From: Hyphomicrobiales bacterium
GTDB lineage: Bacteria > Pseudomonadota > Alphaproteobacteria > Rhizobiales > TMED25
Direction of reading: 5' to 3'
Length of the DNA stretch: 64,000 bases
NCBI GenBank assembly: GCA_029245795.1
Contig: JAQWOP010000024.1
Location: 62,001 to 126,000 of the forward strand
Part shown: positions 48,423-59,572 of the stretch, piece after piece
Layout of the letters: every line of letters begins with the position of its first letter
How positions within the stretch are numbered: position 1 is the stretch's first letter
Notes under the pieces: model-generated
What the model saw: the letters and a program-made list of their open reading frames with translations, nothing else
Databases searched by the model: none
Told to the model about the DNA's origin: nothing
Made by a program: the position numbers and the translations under genes

Positions 48423-51386
48423 TTAAGATTTATTTATTTGCAAATACTCTTTAACAGCTTTTACATCCCTAAGTGACAAATCAGGATATTCAGGGTCTTT
48501 TCCAACATCTTCAGATATTCTCCATGATCTTTGACACTTATTCCCCTTAGCCTGACAAACTAGCACCCCAATATCAGGCTGATCATCAAGTATAAAATAT
48601 TTATCTGTTAACTTATCCTTTACAATCTCAGCGTGGCTCGTTATACAAATTTCAGCAACATCCACATCTTCTAAACATTCTAAAATAGTATCATTTTGAA
48701 TACAAATTTTTACACCAGCCTCAAGACTGGAGCCAATAGTTTTATTTCTTCGTTGTATTTCTAAAGCAGCGGTAACAGTTCGCCTTAATTTGAGAATATT
48801 ATTCCATTTTTCATTAACTTTATGATTAATCCAGTTTTTGTCAATTTCATTAAATCTGGAAAAGTGAATAGATTGACCATCATTATAAGAATAATGTTTC
48901 CAAACATCCTCCATCGTAAAACTTAGTATTGGAGCATATAGCTTAATTATTCTATTAAAAATTATATTAACAACATATAAGGTAGATTTTCTCTTGTCGC
49001 TAGAAAAGGTATCGCAATAAAGACAATCTTTTCTTATGTCAAAGTAAAAAGCAGATAAATCTTGATTCAAGAAATTGATTAATAGAGTTGTGACTCTTTT
49101 AAAATCATAATCTTTGTAAGCAATTAAAACTTCCTCTTGAAGATTAGTGAGTTTATGAAGCATATATTTTTCTAGTTCATTAAGATCCTGATATGAATAC
49201 TTCCATTTTGATTCGTAGTGCGATAAAACACCCAACATCCATCTAATGGTATTTCTAACTTTCCTATATGAATCAACTACTGATTTGATAATTTCTTCAC
49301 CAATTCTTTGATCATCGGTATAATCTGTCGAGGCAACCCATAGCCTTAATACATCAGCTCCATATTTCTTTACTATATCCTGAGGGGATACTACATTCCC
49401 AAGAGACTTTGACATCTTTTTCCCATCTTTAGCCATGGTAAATCCATGAGTCAAGACAGCATTATAGGGAGCGCGACCTCGAGTTAAGCTGCTTTCTAAC
49501 AATGAAGAATGAAACCATCCTCTATGTTGGTCACTACCTTCTAAATATAGATCCGCAGGCCAACTTGCTGCTGGATTTCCCTCTAATACAAATGCGTGCG
49601 TAGTACCTGATTCAAACCATACATCAAGAATATCATCAACTTTCTGCCAATCCTCAGAATCTTCTACTATCCCCTCAAGAAATCTCTCTTTTGCACCTTC
49701 GGTAAACCAAGCATTTGCACCCTCTAAAGCGAAAATATCACAAATACGGCTGATCAATTTTTCAGATCCATCAAATGATACATTTGGTATAAAAGCCCCA
49801 GTACTTTTATTGACAAACAAAGAAATAGGAACACCCCAAGATCTTTGTCTGGACAAAACCCAGTCTGGTCGGTTCTCTATCATTGCTTTAAGCCTATTTT
49901 TTCCTGTTTCCGGATGAAATATAGTATTTTCAATTGATTTAACAGCGATTGATCTCAATCCATTCTTTTTATTGTCCTCCATTGAAATAAACCATTGTGG
50001 AGTATTTCTATAAATCACAGGCTTTTTTGATCTCCAAGAATGAGGATATTGATGTTCAAAACGTCTTCTGGCAATTATAGAATTAGTTTCAATGAGTTTA
50101 CTTATAACGTGATCATTGGCTTTACCTTTTTTACCATTTACATCAATTACGCTAATACTTTCAAAGCCATCTATTTTTTTATCAAAGCTACCATCCTCAT
50201 TTACAGTATAAGGAATAGAGCTATCAATGCTCATTTCTTCTAAATACTTTTTACTTTTCATCCAAATTTCAAAATCATCAATTCCATGACCTGGAGCAGT
50301 ATGAACAAATCCCGTTCCTGTATCATCCATTACATGGTTCCCATCTAGTAATGGAACATAAAAATCAAAATTTTTTAAAGCATTTGCAAATGGATGTTTG
50401 CAAATAATACCATTTAAAACATCTCCTCCAACCGGGCTAATCTTTTTATATGAAATCACTTTTGATATCTTCATGACTTCCCCAACTAAAGTATCCGCTA
50501 CGATGAACTTATCATTTTTCTTAGCCCAGATATCAGCCTCAACATCTTCAACTTCATATATTGAATAATTTATCTTTGATGAGAAAGATATTGCTCTATT
50601 CCCAGGTATTGTCCAGGGTGTGGTAGTCCATATCAAAATAGAAGCATTATCAATTTGTTTTTTTAAAACAGAATCTTTAATTTCCGATTTTTGAGAGTCA
50701 ATATCAAACTTAACCCATATCGCATCTGAGGTATAATCAAGATACTCAACCTCAGCTTCCGCGAGAGCAGTTTTTTCTATTACAGACCACATTACTGGCT
50801 TTGATCCCTGATACAAAGATCCCTTCATTGCAATTTTTAATAGTTCCTTAGCTATTAATGCCTCAGATTTGTACTTCATTGTAGTATATGAATTATCCCA
50901 GTCACCAATAACACCAAGCCTTTTAAATTCTTCTTTTTGAATATCTATCCAGTGCTCTGCAAAATCCCTGCATTCATTTCGGAACTTATTAATTGGAATT
51001 GTATCCTTATCGAGTCCTTTATTTCGATATTTTTCTTCCACCTTCCACTCTATTGGTAACCCATGACAATCCCAACCAGGTATATAAGATACATTAAAAT
51101 TCATCATAAACTTTGAACGAACAATCAAATCCTTTAGGATTTTATTTAGAGCATGGCCAATATGTAAGTTACCATTTGCATAAGGAGGACCATCATGAAG
51201 AGTAAAATTCTTTTTTCCTAGGGAAAGTCTGACATTCTCATTATAGAGATCTATCTCTTGCCAATATTTGAGAACTTCAGGTTCAGCATCAGGAAGATTT
51301 GCTCTCATGGCAAATTCTGTTTTTGGCAGCATTATTGTTTCAGCCCAATTCTTCACATCTTCTATTTTTTTATCCATTATTGCCAT
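48423..51386 (-). CDS. ileS: Isoleucine--tRNA ligase
   Basis: This 987-residue class I synthetase has HIGH motif GNLHIGHALNKILKD and an editing domain in the middle. GSDQHRGWFHSSLL and the signaling loop GKKMSKSLGN follow. The C-terminus reads GNKCQRSWRISEDVG then LSLRDVKAV; cysteines that form the zinc finger in enteric IleRS are largely replaced (CQRS instead of CxxC), as I recall for alphaproteobacterial enzymes. It is the bacterial (IleS1) type. It sits between ribF and lspA. Confidence 0.98.
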   Translation of the reverse strand: MAIMDKKIEDVKNWAETIMLPKTEFAMRANLPDAEPEVLKYWQEIDLYNENVRLSLGKKNFTLHDGPPYANGNLHIGHALNKILKDLIVRSKFMMNFNVSYIPGWDCHGLPIEWKVEEKYRNKGLDKDTIPINKFRNECRDFAEHWIDIQKEEFKRLGVIGDWDNSYTTMKYKSEALIAKELLKIAMKGSLYQGSKPVMWSVIEKTALAEAEVEYLDYTSDAIWVKFDIDSQKSEIKDSVLKKQIDNASILIWTTTPWTIPGNRAISFSSKINYSIYEVEDVEADIWAKKNDKFIVADTLVGEVMKISKVISYKKISPVGGDVLNGIICKHPFANALKNFDFYVPLLDGNHVMDDTGTGFVHTAPGHGIDDFEIWMKSKKYLEEMSIDSSIPYTVNEDGSFDKKIDGFESISVIDVNGKKGKANDHVISKLIETNSIIARRRFEHQYPHSWRSKKPVIYRNTPQWFISMEDNKKNGLRSIAVKSIENTIFHPETGKNRLKAMIENRPDWVLSRQRSWGVPISLFVNKSTGAFIPNVSFDGSEKLISRICDIFALEGANAWFTEGAKERFLEGIVEDSEDWQKVDDILDVWFESGTTHAFVLEGNPAASWPADLYLEGSDQHRGWFHSSLLESSLTRGRAPYNAVLTHGFTMAKDGKKMSKSLGNVVSPQDIVKKYGADVLRLWVASTDYTDDQRIGEEIIKSVVDSYRKVRNTIRWMLGVLSHYESKWKYSYQDLNELEKYMLHKLTNLQEEVLIAYKDYDFKRVTTLLINFLNQDLSAFYFDIRKDCLYCDTFSSDKRKSTLYVVNIIFNRIIKLYAPILSFTMEDVWKHYSYNDGQSIHFSRFNEIDKNWINHKVNEKWNNILKLRRTVTAALEIQRRNKTIGSSLEAGVKICIQNDTILECLEDVDVAEICITSHAEIVKDKLTDKYFILDDQPDIGVLVCQAKGNKCQRSWRISEDVGKDPEYPDLSLRDVKAVKEYLQINKS

Positions 51387-51396
51387 TTATTACTCA

Positions 51397-52353
51397 TTAA
51401 TTATCTAATAAACTAAAATTTTTATTATAGTATTGCAATTTATTTAAAACATTATCACAGTCAATTTCCATTTGCTTTTTCAATTCATAATCATTTTCAT
51501 ATTTTAAATCATATCTTACAAAATCTATAAATTCTATCTTAACCTCAACATCATAAACGTTACCTTTAAAATCAAAAATATATGTCTCAAGAAATTCTTC
51601 ACTGCCATTATATGTTGGCCTTGCACCATAGTATGTTGCCCCCTGGTATCTTGTCTCCTGAATATAAACATTCGTTGCATAAATACCATGAGCAATTTTA
51701 ATAGAGCTATCTAATCTTAGATTGATTGTTGGAAACCCTATTTCATTACCTTTCTTAGCACCACTTATTACAACTCCCATTGTAAACCAGTAATGCCCGA
51801 GCATTTTATTTACTTTTGTAATTTCACCATTTGATAGATATTCCCTAATTGATGACGATGAATAGGTTTTTGATAAATTATTTGTTTGTTTTTGAATTGC
51901 ATCAAAACCAATATTATTTTCTTTTGCTAACTCCCTAAGTTTATCAACATTTCCCATTCTTTTATGTCCAAATTTAAAATCCCAACCCACTATTATATGG
52001 GACACATTTAAACCATTCTTCAAAACATCATAAAAAAAAACATCTGGCGACATTGATGATAATTTCTCATCAAAACTAATTTTAAATAAAATATCTAACT
52101 CATGTTTAGCAAGAATATCTTGTTTGGTATTTTCATCATTGATTTGATAAAAATTCTTCCCCCCCAAAAAGAATGATCTGGGATGAGGTGTGAATGTAAT
52201 TAAACCTGCCATTTTAGATTTAGCATTCGCCAAATCTATAACACTCCTTATGAGAGCTTTATGTCCATTATGAATGCCATCAAAATTGCCAATTGCTACA
52301 ACTGATTGCTGGTATTCTTTTTCGATATTGATATAACTTTCTATGATTTTCAT
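51397..52353 (-). CDS. ribF: Bifunctional riboflavin kinase / FAD synthetase
   Basis: This makes FMN and FAD from riboflavin. From the chosen ATG it has 318 residues. The N-terminal adenylyltransferase domain has AIGNFDGIHNGHKALI and FTPHPRSFF; SHIIVGWDFKFGHKRMGN follows, then YSSSSIREYLSNGE. The C-terminal riboflavin kinase domain has VISGAKKGNEIGFPTINL and AHGIYATNV. An upstream TTG adds only four residues and is not needed. It is followed 10 bp later by ileS. Confidence 0.95.
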   Translation of the reverse strand: MKIIESYINIEKEYQQSVVAIGNFDGIHNGHKALIRSVIDLANAKSKMAGLITFTPHPRSFFLGGKNFYQINDENTKQDILAKHELDILFKISFDEKLSSMSPDVFFYDVLKNGLNVSHIIVGWDFKFGHKRMGNVDKLRELAKENNIGFDAIQKQTNNLSKTYSSSSIREYLSNGEITKVNKMLGHYWFTMGVVISGAKKGNEIGFPTINLRLDSSIKIAHGIYATNVYIQETRYQGATYYGARPTYNGSEEFLETYIFDFKGNVYDVEVKIEFIDFVRYDLKYENDYELKKQMEIDCDNVLNKLQYYNKNFSLLDN

Positions 52354-52371
52354 GCTAATGATCAAAAATAA

Positions 52372-53244
52372 TTAAAAAAAATCCAGCTCATGCTGGATAT
52401 ATTTAGGCATTTTTATATTAATATTATTTTCTAGAATATAATCGGTAATTTTCTTAATATCAAAATTAGTATTTCCAATATATTCATAAATCTCATTACT
52501 ATGAACGCCATTAACTACAAGTAATGTATCAATATTATACATACTTGCCCCCATGATATCAGTATAGAAACCATCACCTATTGCAAGCACTTGTTCTTTT
52601 AATATATTATCTTTCAATATTTCATTAGCTTTTTTCAAAACTAGATCATAAATACTTGAATAGGGCTTACCGAAATAGACAACCTCACCACCTATTTCAA
52701 TATACTTCTTAGCAATTAGACCAGCACAAGGTAAAATTTGCGAATCTTTATTCACATACAAATCTGGATTGGCACAATGTAAGGTTATTTCTCTATCTTT
52801 TAAAGATTTAAGAATCTTTGTATAGTTTTCAATAGTTTCAATATACTCATCAAAAAACCCTGTGCAGATGCACTCCTCACAATTATTCAGATTAGCTTTA
52901 TTTATATTTATTTTGTCAAAAAGTGAGTTATCCTTATCTGGACCAATATGATACAGTGCTTTATTATCAAGAGTAGTTATCCAATCAAATGAACAATCCC
53001 CAGAAGATACAATATTCTGACAAATATCTTTATCAATTCTCATATTTAATAAATAATCTCTTACAGTATCAGACCTTCGAGGCGCGTTAGTTAACAAAAT
53101 AACTAAACCACCGCTTTCTATAAAATCTTTTAGGAAACTAACCGCTTTTGGAAAGTAATTTTTTCCATTATGCAAAACTCCCCATATATCACATATAATC
53201 AGTCTATATTGATCATATATATTTGTTTTATTCTGATAGCCCAT
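52372..53244 (-). CDS. HAD-superfamily class IIA hydrolase (TIGR01459-like)
   Basis: This 290-residue phosphatase-like protein has motif I IICDIWGVLHNG (a Trp-Gly-Val variant of DxDGxL, second Asp replaced). Motif II is VILLTNAPRRSD, the Lys motif GKPYSSIYDLV, and motif IV AIGDGFYTDIMGA. A class IIA cap lies between. I recall this subfamily as typical of alphaproteobacteria; the substrate is unknown. The frame extends four codons to a GTG; I prefer the ATG. It precedes ribF by 18 bp and is divergent from groES. Confidence 0.85.
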   Translation of the reverse strand: MGYQNKTNIYDQYRLIICDIWGVLHNGKNYFPKAVSFLKDFIESGGLVILLTNAPRRSDTVRDYLLNMRIDKDICQNIVSSGDCSFDWITTLDNKALYHIGPDKDNSLFDKININKANLNNCEECICTGFFDEYIETIENYTKILKSLKDREITLHCANPDLYVNKDSQILPCAGLIAKKYIEIGGEVVYFGKPYSSIYDLVLKKANEILKDNILKEQVLAIGDGFYTDIMGASMYNIDTLLVVNGVHSNEIYEYIGNTNFDIKKITDYILENNINIKMPKYIQHELDFF

Positions 53245-53350
53245 ATTTTTAAACACAAAGAATAGATATAATTCTTTAATTAATATTATAATAAGAAATT
53301 ACTATATATTTCCGAAGGTATCGCAATAAAAAAATCTTATTATACATCTA

Positions 53351-53379
53351 TTGACAAATTATCTACGAAATCATATATA
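53351..53379 (+). promoter_or_regulatory. Sigma-70-type promoter of groESL
   Basis: A perfect TTGACA (-35) is followed after exactly 17 bp by TATATA (-10). Transcription would begin just inside or before the CIRCE operator that starts five bases downstream. This is the clearest promoter in the window and correctly oriented for groES, about 75 bp ahead of its start codon. Confidence 0.85.
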
Positions 53380-53383
53380 CAAG

Positions 53384-53410
53384 TTAGCACTTCATTAGGG
53401 TGAGTGCTAA
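53384..53410 (+). promoter_or_regulatory. CIRCE operator (HrcA binding site)
   Basis: The inverted repeat TTAGCACTT - 9 bp - GAGTGCTAA matches the CIRCE consensus TTAGCACTC-N9-GAGTGCTAA with one mismatch, in the last base of the left arm. It lies directly downstream of the -10 box, where bound HrcA would block transcription. It indicates HrcA-type heat-shock repression; hrcA itself is not in the window. Confidence 0.93.
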
Positions 53411-53454
53411 ATTAATTTTTATATTTTAACAAACAAAGTATTGGAGAATAGAAA

Positions 53455-53742
53455 ATGAGCTTTCGTCCTTTGCATGATCGCGTATTAGTTCGTCGAGTCG
53501 ACGAAGATGAGAAAACATCTGGTGGAATTATTATACCAGATACAGCAAAAGAAAAACCAAGCCAAGGTGAAGTTGTATCAATTGGTCCAGGTGAGAGAGA
53601 TGATAACGGAAAAAGAGTCGCTCTTGATGTAAAACCTGGAGATAAAGTACTATTTGGTAAATGGTCAGGAACCGAAGTCAAAGTTGGTGATGAAGAACTC
53701 TTAATCATGAAAGAGTCTGACATCATGGGCATTGTAGAATAA
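53455..53742 (+). CDS. groES: Co-chaperonin GroES
   Basis: This 95-residue heptameric lid of the GroEL chamber starts [19 protein letters not shown]. The mobile loop is [19 protein letters not shown], and the C-terminal part has [14 protein letters not shown] and [21 protein letters not shown] Shine-Dalgarno stands eight bases before the ATG. Controlled by the promoter and CIRCE site just upstream, and followed 25 bp later by groEL. Confidence 0.99.
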   Translation: MSFRPLHDRVLVRRVDEDEKTSGGIIIPDTAKEKPSQGEVVSIGPGERDDNGKRVALDVKPGDKVLFGKWSGTEVKVGDEELLIMKESDIMGIVE

Positions 53743-53764
53743 ATTTTAAATTAGAGAGGAATAA

Positions 53765-55417
<1,653 letters not shown>

Positions 55418-55440
55418 ATCATTAGTTTATCTAAAAATTT

Positions 55441-55479
55441 AACCTCTCTAGAATACTATTTTAGAGGGGTTTTTTTTTA
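55441..55479 (+). terminator. Intrinsic terminator of groESL (overlaps hisG 3' end)
   Basis: Left arm ACCTCTCTA and right arm TAGAGGGGT pair over nine positions with one G-U wobble around an 11-base loop, followed by a run of nine T. The right arm and T-run lie inside the end of hisG on the other strand. On the minus strand the same hairpin follows the hisG stop and leads into a shorter T-rich stretch, so it may act in both directions. Confidence 0.88.
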
Positions 55480-56216
55480 TTTAATATCTCATTCTCTTTT
55501 TGAGAGATGTAAACTAAATCAACTTTTAATAAACCTAAGATTTGCTTTAACTTATTAAGTTTTAGATTATTCCATTTTGTATTAAGACTTGCAAATATAC
55601 AAGCCTGACTTTCCAAAATAGTGCCCGTTTTAAGCCTTTTTAATTGATTAGCCTTTAACGTAGATCCAGTAGAAGTTATATCAATGATAATTTCAGATAA
55701 TCCATATGCTGGCGCACCTTCTGTTGCTCCATGACTATCAACAAGAAGGTAATCTGAAAAACCATTAATTTCAAAGAATTCACGTGATATCTTTGGGTAT
55801 TTAGTTGCAATTCGTAATCTTTTTTTATAGGTAAGTCTGAAATCATAAATAATATCTTCTAGATCTTCTAAGGATATCACATCAATCCATGACTCTGGCA
55901 CCGCTATTACTACATCTGCAAAACCGAATCCTAAATCATGAATCTTTAGAACATTCTCCTGAGTATTATAAATATTTTCATGAATTAAATCTAAGCCAGT
56001 AATACCAAGATCAATTGTACCTTTCAATAATTCTAAAGATATTTCCTTTGGTGATAAGAAAATTATATCAACTTCCTCAATTCCTAAAATCTTTCCAGTA
56101 TACTCACGCTCGCCCTTACCTCTCTTTATTTCCATATCTGAGGAATAAAAAATTTTCTGGGTATCCTGCTGTAACCTGCCTTTGTTTGGAATACCAATAA
56201 TTAAATTATTTCTCAT
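55461..56216 (-). CDS. hisG: ATP phosphoribosyltransferase, short form
   Basis: This is the first enzyme of histidine synthesis. From the chosen ATG it has 251 residues: LIIGIPNKGRLQQDTQKIF, EVDIIFLSPKEISLELLKG, then GTIDLGITGLDLI, and GATEGAPAYGLSEIIIDITS as the PRPP-site region. The regulatory ACT-like C-terminal domain of long HisG is absent, so it must pair with HisZ, encoded just upstream. Upstream in-frame codons run into hisZ and look unrelated to the family. Its last codons (NKKKPL) are read from the groEL terminator. Confidence 0.95.
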   Translation of the reverse strand: MRNNLIIGIPNKGRLQQDTQKIFYSSDMEIKRGKGEREYTGKILGIEEVDIIFLSPKEISLELLKGTIDLGITGLDLIHENIYNTQENVLKIHDLGFGFADVVIAVPESWIDVISLEDLEDIIYDFRLTYKKRLRIATKYPKISREFFEINGFSDYLLVDSHGATEGAPAYGLSEIIIDITSTGSTLKANQLKRLKTGTILESQACIFASLNTKWNNLKLNKLKQILGLLKVDLVYISQKENEILNKKKPL

Positions 56217-57357
56217 TTGAAACTTCTTCGTATAATAATCTTTCAACATATATTGAACAACCAACAGCTGGAACTGGATCTTTTGAGCCTAACTCTTTAA
56301 AGATCTTGTCATACCTACCTCCAATTGCAACTTGATTTGAGGTTTGGCTATTTTTGTTACTCATCTCAAATATTAATCCTGTATAATATTCAACTTTCCT
56401 CGATAAAGTTGCTCTAAAATTAATTATATCTAGAGGAACTTTGTATTTAACCAAGCTTTCTATCCTGTCTTCCAAATCTTTAATACCATTAGATAGATTA
56501 ATCTTGTATCCATCTTGAAATTTTTGAAGCTTGGTCAAAGTCGATTGTAAGTCTCCACCAAGGGATAAAAATTCTAAAATTATATCCAAGTTAGCAATAT
56601 TGAGTTCTCCAACGTAATTAGAATTATATTTATTTATGAAATTAGAAACAATATGATCAGGACTCCTATTGGAATAAATTGATAAATCACTATCACCTGT
56701 CAATTCTTTAATAAATTGCGAGCTTGTTAACTTTCCTTTTTTATAATTTGCAATAATTTCTGTGTCTATTTCTATATCAAACTTTCTATTAATAACTTTT
56801 TGTAAAGATTTTTTAATCTCATTCGTATTAAGCCCTTGCCAGTATAACCGTTTAATTTTATTACTTAAATATGAGTCAAGCTTCAAATGGCTTAGCAATT
56901 GGTAAAAAAGAGATATATCACTTAGATTTATTTCAATGTCAAAGTTACAAACTTTGGATAGAATCTCATAGGTTTGGCTAATGATTTTTACTTCTGTCTT
57001 TATTTTTTCTAATGAACCAAAATCTTCGACACCAATTTGTCGGAATTCAGGACAAATCCGAGTATTCTCATTATTTGAAGGGAATCTAAATGCATAACCA
57101 TCATAAACGAATTTATCAGCTAAAACTTCTTTGTTTAGATAATTTAGTGCTAATGGTAAAGTGAAGTCTGGTCTTAGGCAAAGATCTTCACCATCCGGTG
57201 ATTCTGTAAAAAGAAGCCTATTTCTAACATCTTCTCCCATAAAATTCATAACAATATTAGCAGGTATTGTCATATTCGGATTACAAAAATCATAGCCTTT
57301 TTTAATATAGAATTCTCTAATTGCATCAGGTGATATATTTATTTTTTTCTCATTCAT
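56206..57357 (-). CDS. hisZ: ATP phosphoribosyltransferase regulatory subunit
   Basis: This 383-residue HisRS paralogue lacks aminoacylation function and partners short HisG. It shows LLFTESPDGEDLCLRPDFTL, YDGYAFRF, FRQIGVEDFG, and late YYTGLIFEM and GGRYDKIF blocks, a class II synthetase-like core without the full histidine and motif-2 arginine set. It follows hisS by 7 bp and overlaps hisG by 11 bp, forming hisS-hisZ-hisG. Confidence 0.94.
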   Translation of the reverse strand: MNEKKINISPDAIREFYIKKGYDFCNPNMTIPANIVMNFMGEDVRNRLLFTESPDGEDLCLRPDFTLPLALNYLNKEVLADKFVYDGYAFRFPSNNENTRICPEFRQIGVEDFGSLEKIKTEVKIISQTYEILSKVCNFDIEINLSDISLFYQLLSHLKLDSYLSNKIKRLYWQGLNTNEIKKSLQKVINRKFDIEIDTEIIANYKKGKLTSSQFIKELTGDSDLSIYSNRSPDHIVSNFINKYNSNYVGELNIANLDIILEFLSLGGDLQSTLTKLQKFQDGYKINLSNGIKDLEDRIESLVKYKVPLDIINFRATLSRKVEYYTGLIFEMSNKNSQTSNQVAIGGRYDKIFKELGSKDPVPAVGCSIYVERLLYEEVSNEK

Positions 57358-57364
57358 AATTTTT

Positions 57365-58846
57365 TTAATTACTACTATTTAGTAGTTTTGAAATTTTTGA
57401 AACTAGCTTATCTCTATCTACCTCAAATTGAATATCACTATTCTTGATCCAACTTTCCCTAGAGTCGATTGAAGTAGAAATTTCTTTCCCCTTTATTAAG
57501 TTTTTAATTGTAACAATTCCTTTTTCTCTCTCGTCAGTTCCTTCAATTATAACAACTGGAGAGTTTTTTTTATCAGCATATTTCATTTGCGCCTTCATCC
57601 CTGATGAACCAACATATACTTCAGCTAAAATACCCTCATCTCTGAGTTCCTTTGCAATTTGATAATAACTATAGTCAAATTCAGTATCCATTTTAAGAAT
57701 TAAAACAGGGCCATTAGAAGGTTCTCCTAGCTGGAATTCAGCCATTTGAAGAATGGTGGCAAGTCTACTTACACCTATAGAAAAACCTGTAGCACCAATT
57801 TGATCTTTCCTAAATCTTGAAATAAGTCTGTCATATCTTCCGCCTCCTCCTATTGAGCCAATAACAGGAAATTTGTTATCATTACTACTATCAAATTGAA
57901 GATTAGCTTCAAAAATAGTCCCCGTATAATATTCAAGACCACGAACAATAGAACTATCAAATAAAACTTCTTCTTTATAATCTAGTTTTGCAAGTAAAAG
58001 ATCTATTTCTGATAATTCTTTCAGTGCCTCTTGCCCTGCAACAGTCTTATTTACTATTGAACCAGCTTGTGAAATAAATTTCTTCCTATCTTCATTGTCT
58101 ATTGATAGGAAATCTAATATTTTACTGATACTAGCTTTCGATAATTCAGCGCCTTTTGTAAAATCACCGGATTCATCTTTCCTTCCATTTGATAATAATC
58201 TCTCGACACCACTAACTCCAACCCTATCAAGTTTATCGATTGCTCTTAATATTATTAATCTTCTAGCATCATCAATTTGCTCGTTATTCGCTATCAATTC
58301 CAATATTGAATCAAGTAACTTACGATTTGAAACTCTAATACTATAATTATTTTTATCTAGCCCAAGGGTACGCATGCAATCGCATGCAAGCATTATTAGC
58401 TCACTATCTGCAAGATAATTATCTGATCCAACAATATCAGCATCTAATTGGAGAAATTCTCTGAAACGACCAGGTCCTGGTTTTTCATTTCGCCAAACAC
58501 TACCAACCTGAAATCTTTTATATGGTTTTGTAATTTTATCATAATTTTCGCCAACATATCGAGCAAGAGGGGCCGTAAGATCATACCGAAGTGAAAGCCA
58601 TTTTTCATCATCATCTTGAAATGAAAAAACACCAGCATTTGGACGATCTTGATCTGGCAGAAACTTTCCAAGAGCATCACTAAATTCAAAAGCAGGCGTT
58701 GATAATTCTTCAAAACCATATGATTCATAAACTTTTGATATTTTAGAAATTATATTCTTTAATAATTTAAGTTCTAAATTATTTAGGTCTCTAAGGCCAC
58801 GAGGTAACCCTGGTTTTATTATATCTTTTGAGCTACTATTTGACAT
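57365..58846 (-). CDS. hisS: Histidine--tRNA ligase, divergent alphaproteobacterial type
   Basis: This class II synthetase has 493 residues, longer than the roughly 420 of the enteric form. KPGLPRGLRDLNNLE opens it, then LSLRYDLTAPLARYV. Motif 2 reads VGSVWRNEKPGPGRFREFLQ, the histidine signature is VRGLEYYTGTIFEA, and motif 3 is GATGFSIGVSRL. Motif 2 and the length match the HisRS I recall from the Rhizobiales/Rhodobacterales/Caulobacterales lineage rather than the RHERPQKGRYRQF canonical form. It is the first gene of the his operon and divergent from the Lrp-type regulator across 225 bp. Confidence 0.95.
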   Translation of the reverse strand: MSNSSSKDIIKPGLPRGLRDLNNLELKLLKNIISKISKVYESYGFEELSTPAFEFSDALGKFLPDQDRPNAGVFSFQDDDEKWLSLRYDLTAPLARYVGENYDKITKPYKRFQVGSVWRNEKPGPGRFREFLQLDADIVGSDNYLADSELIMLACDCMRTLGLDKNNYSIRVSNRKLLDSILELIANNEQIDDARRLIILRAIDKLDRVGVSGVERLLSNGRKDESGDFTKGAELSKASISKILDFLSIDNEDRKKFISQAGSIVNKTVAGQEALKELSEIDLLLAKLDYKEEVLFDSSIVRGLEYYTGTIFEANLQFDSSNDNKFPVIGSIGGGGRYDRLISRFRKDQIGATGFSIGVSRLATILQMAEFQLGEPSNGPVLILKMDTEFDYSYYQIAKELRDEGILAEVYVGSSGMKAQMKYADKKNSPVVIIEGTDEREKGIVTIKNLIKGKEISTSIDSRESWIKNSDIQFEVDRDKLVSKISKLLNSSN

Positions 58847-59071
58847 ATGTAAGATACTAGAATTATATATACAATCTTTATTTATGAGTAAGTTAAAAAA
58901 CTATACTAGATTTACATTAATACAAGAAAATTATTAAAATAGTAATAACGAAGTAAATATTAAATTATTAGAAAATAAATCTAATTTATATATTATAAAG
59001 ATTGATTTTAGAATAAAATACCTATAAATAAATATGTGTGAAATATATTACTAATATAATAGAGCAAAAAA

Positions 59072-59572
59072 ATGGTAAAGCTAGATAGAATTGATAGAAA
59101 AATCTTAAACCTTTTACAAGAAGATTGCACTATGGCAGTATCTGAAATTTCTGCAAAAGTTGCCTTATCTTCAACTCCCTGCTGGAGAAGAATCCAAAGA
59201 ATGGAGAAGGAAGGTATAATCTCAAAAAGGGTTGTGCTATTAAACCCTAAAAAAATAAATGCCGAAGTAACTGCATTTGTATCTATAAAGACCAATGAAC
59301 ATAATAATCAATGGCTTAATGAATTTAAAAAAATTCTAAACTACTTTCCAGAAGTCGTTGAATTTTATAGAATGGCGGGCGAAATAGATTATTTACTAAG
59401 GGTTGTGGTTCCAGATATTGCAACCTTTGATAGATTCTATAAAAATTTAATTGAAAGAATTAATTTAACTGATGTATCAACAAGTTTTTCAATGGAGCAA
59501 ATAAAATATACTACAGCTCTTCCTCTTAATTATATAAAAGAGGCGCCTTTAGTAGCGGATGACATTTCCTAG
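59072..59572 (+). CDS. Lrp/AsnC family transcriptional regulator
   Basis: This 166-residue protein has an N-terminal winged helix-turn-helix (LDRIDRKILNLLQEDCTM, then ISAKVALSSTPCWRRIQRME) and a C-terminal RAM/Lrp ligand domain with VVEFYRMAGEIDYLLRVVVP. Such regulators sense amino acids. The target genes are unknown; the divergent hisS operon is the nearest candidate, but no operator could be defined in the AT-rich gap. Its stop codon abuts the moaA stop with no base between. Confidence 0.94.
   Translation: MVKLDRIDRKILNLLQEDCTMAVSEISAKVALSSTPCWRRIQRMEKEGIISKRVVLLNPKKINAEVTAFVSIKTNEHNNQWLNEFKKILNYFPEVVEFYRMAGEIDYLLRVVVPDIATFDRFYKNLIERINLTDVSTSFSMEQIKYTTALPLNYIKEAPLVADDIS

Noticed and set aside
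58847-59071. 225-bp gap between hisS and the Lrp-type gene examined for a tRNA, small RNA or leader peptide
   Set aside because: No TpsiC-like motif, no His-rich leader peptide and no stable GC hairpin; it presumably holds two divergent promoters.
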